In this document: one piece after another, positions 57,733 to 64,000 of the stretch | Numbering within the stretch: position 1 is the first letter of the stretch | Layout of the letters: every line of letters starts with the position of its first letter | NCBI RefSeq assembly: GCF_009363115.1 | Contig: NZ_CP045298.1 | Location: 2,809,001-2,873,000 of the forward strand | Direction: 5' to 3' | DNA: 64,000 bases | Source of the DNA: Paenibacillus brasilensis | Lineage (GTDB): Bacteria > Bacillota > Bacilli > Paenibacillales > Paenibacillaceae | Program-made: the position numbers and the translations under genes | The notes under the pieces: model-generated | The model's input: only the letters and a program-made list of their open reading frames with translations | Told to the model about the DNA's origin: nothing | Databases searched by the model: none

Positions 57733-57867
57733 TGTATTAAAGTAAGCAATTAAAATAAGCAACGGCAGACAGGCTTCATCATCGAAGTAAAATTACTCCG
57801 AATTCGCATTCGGCTTCATGGTTTACGGGCTTATCTGATCTGACTTAAACTGAAGGAGAGAAAATGG

Positions 57868-58992
57868 ATGAATCCGAAATATAAGTCTTTATTTGAAGCT
57901 TTTACCCTGCCATCTGGCGTTACGTTGAAAAACCGTATTACGATGGCCCCTATGACTAACTTTGCTTCCCATGAAAATGGTGAGGTCAGTGACCAGGAGT
58001 TGGCTTACTACCGTGAACGTTCCGGCGGGGTGGGCGCAGTCATTACGGCCTGTGTGTATGTGACTCCAGACGGCAAAGGCTTCGTAAATGAGTTTGGTGC
58101 CGACAAGGACGAAATGATTCCGAGCCTGCGCCGTCTGGCTGACACGATTCATTCGGAGGGTGCGAAAGCAATCCTGCAAATTTATCATGGTGGTCGCCTG
58201 TGTCCACCGGATCAAATTCCGGACGGACAGCCGATCAGTGCAAGCGCAGTAGCTGAGGAAAAAGAAGGCGCACCTGTGCCGCGTGAAATGACATCCGACG
58301 ATATTCACCGTGTCATCCGCGCCTACGGCGAAGCAACTCGCCGCGCGATTGAAGCGGGTTATGACGGTGTGGAGCTTCACGGCGCAAACGGCTATCTGGT
58401 GCAGCAGTTCTTCTCCCCGCATTCCAACATTCGTACCGATGAATGGGGAGGAAGCCTTGAGAAACGTTTGACCTTCCCGCTGGCGGTTGTCCACGAAGTG
58501 AAAAAAGTGATAGCTGCGCATGCCAAGCAACCGTTCATCTTCGGGTACCGTTTGTCTCCTGAGGAAGGACACACGCCAGGTATTACGCTGGACGATACGA
58601 TGGTACTCGTAGACCGTTTGGCGGATCAAGGGCTGGATTACCTGCACATTTCCGTCAACCATTTCTTCGGCGGTTCGTTCCGTGACCGGAGCGATGAACG
58701 TTCACGTACCGTTCTCATCCATGAGAAAGTTGGCAACCGCGTGCCGATTATGGGAGTTGGGTCGCTGAATACACCGGACAATGCGCTTGCAGCGCTGGAG
58801 ACAGGTGTACCGCTTGTTTCGCTCGGACGTCCGCTTCTGATGGAGCCGCAATGGGTTCAGAAGGTGCAGAACGGCACAGAAGATACCATTCGTACGACTT
58901 TGTCCAAGCAAGCCCAGCAAGAGCTAGTCATTCCAGACTACCTGTGGGGTGCGTTGACGACGATTCCTGGCTGGTTGCCTGTTACGGATTAA
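57868..58992 (+). CDS. Old yellow enzyme-type NADH:flavin oxidoreductase
   Basis: A 374-aa TIM-barrel flavoprotein. RITMAPMTNFASHENGEV (FMN contacts), QIYHGGRLC, GYDGVELHGANGYLVQQF and WGGSLEKRL are the usual OYE blocks. The proton-donor and ligand-binding positions appear as HGAN-type residues. It reduces activated C=C bonds or nitro compounds using NAD(P)H. AAGGAGAG precedes the ATG. The operator before it suggests induction by its electrophilic substrates, as with NemA, but no repressor gene is adjacent. Confidence 0.92.
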   Translation: MNPKYKSLFEAFTLPSGVTLKNRITMAPMTNFASHENGEVSDQELAYYRERSGGVGAVITACVYVTPDGKGFVNEFGADKDEMIPSLRRLADTIHSEGAKAILQIYHGGRLCPPDQIPDGQPISASAVAEEKEGAPVPREMTSDDIHRVIRAYGEATRRAIEAGYDGVELHGANGYLVQQFFSPHSNIRTDEWGGSLEKRLTFPLAVVHEVKKVIAAHAKQPFIFGYRLSPEEGHTPGITLDDTMVLVDRLADQGLDYLHISVNHFFGGSFRDRSDERSRTVLIHEKVGNRVPIMGVGSLNTPDNALAALETGVPLVSLGRPLLMEPQWVQKVQNGTEDTIRTTLSKQAQQELVIPDYLWGALTTIPGWLPVTD

Positions 58993-59007
58993 ATTTTGAA
59001 ATGATAG

Positions 59008-59045
59008 GAATACCCTGGGTCGCTTCCATGCACCTGGGGTATTTT
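59008..59045 (+). terminator. Terminator after the OYE gene
   Basis: GAATACCC and GGT pair with ACC and GGGTATTTTC (mismatches between), with TTTT at the end. Confidence 0.65.
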
Positions 59046-59107
59046 CCTGTCTCGTGTCCGTGATTATCCACAAGCATATGAATAACAGAGAAAGAAGGAA
59101 AATGACG

Positions 59108-59668
59108 ATGTTACAGTCCACCCATCCCGGGCTACAAATTCGGCTTTTACAAGTCAGTGATGCAGAGCGATTACTAGAAATCAGACGTGAAAATTTTGAG
59201 TTTTTCAAGCCGTTTGAGCCGGAACGAGCTGAAGTTTACTTTACGCTGGAAGAACAGGCACGTCTGATCTCCGTTGGTCTTGAGGCTGCACAAGCAGGAC
59301 AAGGATATACGTTTGGACTTTTTTTGCCGGAAAATGATAGGCTGATCGGCAGAATGGAGCTGTCGGGCATAGCCAGAGGCCCTTTTCAAAATGCGAATCT
59401 GGGCTACTTTGTAGACCCTACATATCACGGACAAGGCTATGCCACCTCCGCAGTGAAAGACATTGTACGTTATGCCTTGAGTGAGTTGGAATTGCACCGT
59501 ATTCAGGCCGGGGTCATGCCGAGGAATACGCCGTCTAATCGAGTGATGGAAAAGGCCGGATTCCGTCGTGAAGGGCTGGCGCTAAATTATTTGAAGATTA
59601 ATGGTGTCTGGGAAGATCATGTGCTGTATGCGATCACAGCTGAAGATTTGCAGAATGGCGCTTTCTGA
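59108..59668 (+). CDS. RimJ/RimL-type GNAT acetyltransferase
   Basis: A 186-aa acetyltransferase. IRLLQVSDAERLLEIRRENF leads in; GYFVDPTYHGQGYATSAV holds the acetyl-CoA loop, and HRIQAGVMPRNTPSNRVMEK, GFRREGLALNYLKINGVWED complete the RimJ/RimL pattern. It may acetylate ribosomal-protein N-termini or a small amine; not decidable. I chose the ATG at 59108 (AAGGA 8 bases away) over the one at 59102. Its end overlaps the convergent YesN-like gene by 35 bases. Confidence 0.88.
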   Translation: MLQSTHPGLQIRLLQVSDAERLLEIRRENFEFFKPFEPERAEVYFTLEEQARLISVGLEAAQAGQGYTFGLFLPENDRLIGRMELSGIARGPFQNANLGYFVDPTYHGQGYATSAVKDIVRYALSELELHRIQAGVMPRNTPSNRVMEKAGFRREGLALNYLKINGVWEDHVLYAITAEDLQNGAF

Positions 59669-61259
59669 ATTCGCCAGGCGTGACTCCCTCCAGTTTTTTG
59701 AACACCTTGCCAAAATATTTTTCATCCTGATATCCGACCATGCCGGCTATATGATGAAGTCGCAGCTTGTCATTCAGCAGTAGCAGCTTCGCTTTGTCCA
59801 TCCTGATCCGGCACAGATAGTCGGACAGATTCACGCCGTATTCCTGCTTGAATTTGCGAGAGATATATTCCCGGCTGAGGTAAAAACGGCTCGCCATATC
59901 CTGTAGAGAAATATCCTCGTCGTAGTGAGCATCCAAATAGCGGGCAATATCACGGATCGTCGGGTTATTTGGACTATGGCTTGGTGTAAGTGCCTGACCG
60001 GCTGCCAGAATGCGGTTTTCGATCTGTTTTTTCCATAAGGGCAGGGATAGCAGGCCACGATTGTCGAGGGGCAGAGCAGGAATGGAGCTTGCTCCATCGG
60101 CCAGTTCCTCGCCTTCGGTATCTCCGGGTCTGTCATTCAGCCAACGGGCCAGCATCCAGTCCAGCTCCTGATTCCAGCCAGTGAGCTGCTCCGCCGTGAC
60201 CGAGGGCAGCTCGGCAACAGCTGCTATCCAGTGGCCTACTGTCGCAGCTACACGACTGGCGTTACAACTGAGCGCGCTAAGTCGCAGCTCTTCTTCCATC
60301 TCGGGCAGCCGGGGAAGATGCACGGACAGTCTTGCAGGCGAATTATGGTGCTGCCAATCGGTGGACTGCAACACATCCCGTTTCCACAATGCTTGCCGCG
60401 CCTCATGGTAGGCTGTAGCTGCCGCTATGGGAAAGGCACCGAAGGAACCAATACCGAAATGCATGTAGCATCGCAATGCTGTTTTGATCCCTGTGTGCAT
60501 ATCCTGCAAAAGCAGCGGCCAACGGGACGGCTCGCCCCAGTACAGCAAAATAACTTCGTCCATACGCTCCAAATGACGGAATGCAATTCCGGTCCGGGAA
60601 GCCATGAGAAACTCATTACAGATGTTAATCAGGGAGAAGCTCAGCAGCGGACGCCGCGTTTTGTATTTATCCAGCATATCGCCATCCAGTTGAGTGATGC
60701 TCATCACAGCTGCATTGCACATTTGAATCCCACCGGGAAGACCTAGCTCCTCGCGTAAGGGCGTGATGGAAAGAGTGGTATTCGCCGTACCGGATACCAG
60801 CTCGGTCAAGAGTTTATCAGCATAGTGCGGCCTCATCCGGTTTACTTCGATAGCCTGCATTGTCTGCCTGCGCCGATCCTGCTCCGCTGTTCGCCATGCC
60901 TTGGTGGCTTTGGATAGAGCCTCGTTAATCTCAACCGGGTCTACAGGCTTGAGAATATAGTCCATCCCTCCCCGGCGGATGGCCTGCCGGACCAGATCAA
61001 AATCGTCATGGCCGCTTACCACCACAACTCTGGTCGCCGGGGAATGGACCTGAATCCACTCCATCAGGGCTACTCCATCTTTGCCGGGCATCCGCATATC
61101 CGTGAGCACAACAGGTGGGGAAAGGGCCGTGATGAGCTCAATCGCCTGATCGCCCGACTCGGCTTCGATCACCTCGGTCACGCCGCAAGTCTCCCAATGT
61201 ACGAGCATCCGAATGGCATGGCGCACATGCTTTTCATCATCCACAATCAAGACTTTCAT
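59634..61259 (-). CDS. YesN-type response regulator (REC + AraC)
   Basis: A 541-aa regulator. The receiver domain is at 1-120 (VDDEKHVRHAIRML, phospho-Asp in VVLTDMRMPGKDG, VVVVSGHDDFD, YILKPVDPVEIN). A long middle of about 300 residues follows. The AraC helix-turn-helix pair ends it (IARYLDAHYDEDISLQDMAS, YISRKFKQEYG, VGYQDEKYFGKVFKKLEG). It is the partner of the YesM-type kinase 6 bases upstream; such pairs switch on carbohydrate ABC transporters, and a sugar permease gene starts just beyond the kinase on the other strand. Confidence 0.93.
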   Translation of the reverse strand: MKVLIVDDEKHVRHAIRMLVHWETCGVTEVIEAESGDQAIELITALSPPVVLTDMRMPGKDGVALMEWIQVHSPATRVVVVSGHDDFDLVRQAIRRGGMDYILKPVDPVEINEALSKATKAWRTAEQDRRRQTMQAIEVNRMRPHYADKLLTELVSGTANTTLSITPLREELGLPGGIQMCNAAVMSITQLDGDMLDKYKTRRPLLSFSLINICNEFLMASRTGIAFRHLERMDEVILLYWGEPSRWPLLLQDMHTGIKTALRCYMHFGIGSFGAFPIAAATAYHEARQALWKRDVLQSTDWQHHNSPARLSVHLPRLPEMEEELRLSALSCNASRVAATVGHWIAAVAELPSVTAEQLTGWNQELDWMLARWLNDRPGDTEGEELADGASSIPALPLDNRGLLSLPLWKKQIENRILAAGQALTPSHSPNNPTIRDIARYLDAHYDEDISLQDMASRFYLSREYISRKFKQEYGVNLSDYLCRIRMDKAKLLLLNDKLRLHHIAGMVGYQDEKYFGKVFKKLEGVTPGEFRKRHSANLQL

Positions 61260-61265
61260 AACAGA

Positions 61266-63080
61266 TCACTCTCCCTTAATATGAATTCCGGTGTGAGCTT
61301 CGGTACGAATTTCGAGTGTATAACGAACGCCATGAGGCAGAATATTGTCTACACACAGGGTATTAGAACCGTCCTCCGAATGAAGCTGAATACGCAATAG
61401 AACATTACGTAGTCCGATGGAATCCTGTTCGCTGATGTCCGGTTCCTCGTAGGCTTTTAGCGGACGCTTCAGCATATGCTGAAGCTGCTCCAACTCGGCC
61501 TGCGAAATGGATGCTCCGTTATTTTCCACTATGATCCTCACAATTCCTTCGCGAATTCGGTAGCCTGTAATGTGAATTTTGCCAGGGCCGAGCCGGGGAT
61601 CAGCACCATGCTTAAAATAGTTTTCCACCAATGGCTGGAGAATCATTTTAGGCACGCGGTCATTCAGGACCTCATCATCCCACTGGTAAGTCACCTCTAA
61701 TTGCTCCCCAAAGCGTTCCTTTTGCAAATCAAGATATTGCCTTACATGCTCGGCCTCATCCTTGAGCGTAACGACGGTATGATCTCGCATGTTATAGCGC
61801 AGCATTTTGGCAAGGGAGGAGAGCAGAGAATAGATCCGCGGTATCTCATGCTGTAGAGCCAGCGTTCCAATAGACTGTAGCGTATTATATAAAAAGTGAG
61901 GATTAATCTGCGCCTGAAGCGCTTTCAATTGATGTGTCTTGTTTGCCAGCTCCAGCTTGTATTCCCTCAAAATGAGGTTGTTGATGGTATCCATCATCTG
62001 TCTGAAGCTGCGTGATAGCACCCCGATCTCATCGTTGCTCATGGCCCGGATGTCTACATCGAGTTGACCGGATTGAATTTGATTTATGTAGCGAGTCAGT
62101 CGCTTAATAGGCTCCGTAATTCTTATGGAAATCCATAGCGTGGCGACAATGACAAGCAGCAACGCGGTGCTTGCAATGGCTACATTGATCTGGGTCAGGC
62201 GAGTGGCCCGCAAATAAAGCGTTCGATTAGGAATTTTCTTAACGAGCGTCCAGCCTGACAGGCTGGCATCCAGCTTGCCGTACACATGCAGTGCCATATC
62301 ATCCTCGATTACTCCGTGCTCGCCTTCATTAGAAATTCGATTGAACAGGCCGGATTCCTTCCAGCGTGTTCCAATTGCTGCTTCATCTCCACTATATATG
62401 ATCGTTCCGTGCTGGTCGACCAAGAATAGCTCCTCTGTATCCGCATTATACAATTGACGGCAGATGCTGCGCAGCGGATCGAGACGAACATCTATAGCCA
62501 GTACCCCAAGCATCTCTGAAGAAGGAATATTCCGTATCGCCCGATGGAGTGTAAATACCTGCCGTTGTGTGTCGTGCTTTGCATAGGAAACCGCCGAAAA
62601 GCCGTACAAATGCTTCTTATGTGATGGCTGTATGAATAATCCGGAAGAACCGTAATGGATAGAGCCGGGGAAGGGCTCAAGCCGAAATTCCCGAAGAGGG
62701 ACTGTGCTGGTAATCAGGGTAGATTGCCCTGCCTGAAAAGAGTGCAAATATACCTGGTCGATGCCTGACGAAGCATTCAGCATCGTTTGCAGCGTCGTGT
62801 AAATTTCGGCGACGGCCCGGTAATCATCCGGAATTTTGGCCAGATTGCGTAGAAAATGAGGGTCATTATAAACTCCGATGGACGCGCGATTTAATCCCTG
62901 CAAGTAGTTATCCAAATTTGTAATTCCCTGAAAAATAAGTCGTTCATTTTCTTGGGTAGCCTGCTCTCGCAAGGATTGCTTGGTGAGAATAAAGGTCATG
63001 GTCATCGACAGCAGCAGCGGCAGGGTGACTGCAATGAGCAGAAACCAGATCAAACGGGAACGAATGCTATGAAATTTCAT
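61266..63080 (-). CDS. YesM-type sensor histidine kinase
   Basis: A 604-aa kinase. One membrane segment at about 10-30, an outside sensor (Cache-like, 31-290), a second membrane segment near 295-318, HAMP (320-372), then the His_kinase domain with QINPHFLYNTLQSIG (phospho-His in NPHFLYN) and the ATPase motif LVENYFKHGAD. ATG at 63080 with AAAGGAG upstream; an ATG at 63098 precedes that site. It pairs with the YesN-like gene and probably senses a sugar outside, since a sugar permease lies 205 bases away divergently. Confidence 0.93.
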   Translation of the reverse strand: MKFHSIRSRLIWFLLIAVTLPLLLSMTMTFILTKQSLREQATQENERLIFQGITNLDNYLQGLNRASIGVYNDPHFLRNLAKIPDDYRAVAEIYTTLQTMLNASSGIDQVYLHSFQAGQSTLITSTVPLREFRLEPFPGSIHYGSSGLFIQPSHKKHLYGFSAVSYAKHDTQRQVFTLHRAIRNIPSSEMLGVLAIDVRLDPLRSICRQLYNADTEELFLVDQHGTIIYSGDEAAIGTRWKESGLFNRISNEGEHGVIEDDMALHVYGKLDASLSGWTLVKKIPNRTLYLRATRLTQINVAIASTALLLVIVATLWISIRITEPIKRLTRYINQIQSGQLDVDIRAMSNDEIGVLSRSFRQMMDTINNLILREYKLELANKTHQLKALQAQINPHFLYNTLQSIGTLALQHEIPRIYSLLSSLAKMLRYNMRDHTVVTLKDEAEHVRQYLDLQKERFGEQLEVTYQWDDEVLNDRVPKMILQPLVENYFKHGADPRLGPGKIHITGYRIREGIVRIIVENNGASISQAELEQLQHMLKRPLKAYEEPDISEQDSIGLRNVLLRIQLHSEDGSNTLCVDNILPHGVRYTLEIRTEAHTGIHIKGE

Positions 63081-63285
63081 ACAGGTAGCTCCTTTCACGA
63101 TTCAAGACAAGCCAGAGGTCAATAAATTCCCCCTAATGGTTCACGATCTTGCGTGTTCTCAAGAGCGCTTATTCGACATAATGAATATGTGAACCGCCAA
63201 TCCTGCGGCCCAAACATCCATGCCGCTTGTTGAGGAGCCGTAGGAGCGTTCCTGACACCAACAGACTACAAAAGGGGGGATCGGT

Positions 63286-64000
63286 TTGAACCGCGCCAAG
63301 TCGTCGCAATGGCTCCAGCAATGGATTTTTGTAGGACCGTCGACGTTATTTTTCGTTATCATTATTGTAATCCCTTTCATCCTGGGAATGTACTATTCTT
63401 TTACAGAGTGGAATGGGGTTGCCAATCAGGCGAAGTGGGTCGGGTTGGATAATTTCAGTCACATTTTATGGGATGATGACAAATTTAGGACAGCGTTTTG
63501 GTTTACGGTCCGTTTTACGGTGATTGGAGTGGTGGCTGCGAATGTGATGGGCTTTCTGCTGGCGTATTTCCTAACCAAGCCGCTGAAAACAAAAAATGTG
63601 CTCAGGACTATTTTTTTCATGCCTAATGTGATCGGTGGGCTGCTGCTTGGATTTATCTGGCAGTTTATTTTCGTCAAAGGCTTTGCCGCAATTGGAGAAA
63701 GCACGAATTGGTCTTTCTTTAATCTATCCTGGCTGGGAGATGAGATTACGGCCTTCTGGGGGATTGTAATCGTATTTATCTGGCAAACCGCCGGGTATTT
63801 GATGGTCATTTATATTTCTTCCCTGACCAATGTGCCACGGGATATGCTGGAAGCAGCCGAAATTGACGGAGCGAGCCGGATGCAAATATTAAGGTCGATT
63901 ATACTGCCGTTGATCATGCCTGCGGTTACGGTATGTCTTTTCCTGGCGATATCATGGTCGTTTAAAATGTTCGATCTTAATTTGTCGTTAACCAAGGGTG
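63286..64000 (+). CDS. Sugar ABC transporter permease, 3' end outside window
   Basis: The first 238 codons of a MalF/LplB-type permease from a TTG preceded by AAGGGGGG. It has at least five membrane segments. The permease EAA loop is seen: EAAEIDGASRMQILRSIILP (the contact to the ATPase). The segment FFMPNVIGGLLLGFIWQFIF is typical of this group. Together with the divergent YesM/YesN pair it looks like the start of a carbohydrate uptake operon. The solute-binding protein and second permease must lie to the right. Confidence 0.92.
   Translation, partial: MNRAKSSQWLQQWIFVGPSTLFFVIIIVIPFILGMYYSFTEWNGVANQAKWVGLDNFSHILWDDDKFRTAFWFTVRFTVIGVVAANVMGFLLAYFLTKPLKTKNVLRTIFFMPNVIGGLLLGFIWQFIFVKGFAAIGESTNWSFFNLSWLGDEITAFWGIVIVFIWQTAGYLMVIYISSLTNVPRDMLEAAEIDGASRMQILRSIILPLIMPAVTVCLFLAISWSFKMFDLNLSLTKG

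Overview
The window looks like the chromosome of a Paenibacillus close to P. polymyxa. The pointers are mid-range G+C, strong AGGAGG-type ribosome sites with frequent TTG/GTG starts, two YjcZ-type tiny sporulation-membrane proteins, a YesM/YesN sensor pair beside a sugar ABC permease, and protein families I associate with that genus. No phage, transposase, CRISPR array or rRNA was seen. This was read by eye, with no database search.

Layout. 1-3.9 kb: part of an anchored protein, a secreted YiiX-like cysteine hydrolase, and an AgrA/AgrC-like LytTR regulator with its kinase. 3.9-7.3 kb: lactate dehydrogenase, a MerR-like coiled-coil protein, a truncated Ser/Thr kinase, a YjcZ-like protein and a 59-aa basic protein. 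7.4-11.2 kb: gluconate genes gntR, gntP and gntK with two GntR-type operators. 11.3-19.5 kb: map, ccdC-like, bdbC, a nitroreductase, mprF, an AAA-ATPase relic, a GyrI-like protein and an MFS exporter. 19.5-24.5 kb: biotin operon bioA-D-F-H-C on the minus strand behind a 13+13 bp BirA-type operator. 24.6-32.7 kb: lactonase, ArsR-like regulator, membrane proteins, a frameshifted acetyltransferase, an NAD(P)-binding protein, nnr with a G+C-rich body, and a PhnX-like protein without its key catalytic residues. 32.8-36.5 kb: class Ia ribonucleotide reductase nrdA-nrdB with two NrdR boxes 31 bp apart. 36.8-37.3 kb: a thiamine-binding-type protein and tRNA-Thr(CGU).

37.6-42.1 kb is the accessory part. 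It holds a damaged peptide quorum-sensing cassette (a TPR receptor without HTH, plus a 36-codon exported-peptide gene), a decayed and an intact copy of a small paralogous family, and a SPRY-domain surface protein with a 13-unit Ser/Thr/Pro repeat. 42.1-49.2 kb: a dienelactone-hydrolase-like protein, an ArsR-like regulator divergent from a flavin reductase, O-acetylhomoserine sulfhydrylase, CoA-disulfide reductase/rhodanese behind CsoR/CstR-like palindromes, and several very small membrane proteins. 49.9-64 kb: an HD-GYP phosphodiesterase, a histidine kinase, a sigma/anti-sigma chimera, ridA, a TspO-like protein, a BASS transporter, an old yellow enzyme with a promoter operator, an acetyltransferase, YesN/YesM and a sugar permease cut by the right edge.

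Two themes stand out. One is regulation readable directly from DNA: GntR, BirA, NrdR, CsoR/CstR-like and old-yellow-enzyme palindromes. The other is local decay: a truncated kinase, an ATPase relic, a sigma/anti-sigma fusion, a lost start codon and frameshifted genes. The three single-base frameshifts all fall in homopolymer runs, so sequencing error must be excluded before calling them mutations.
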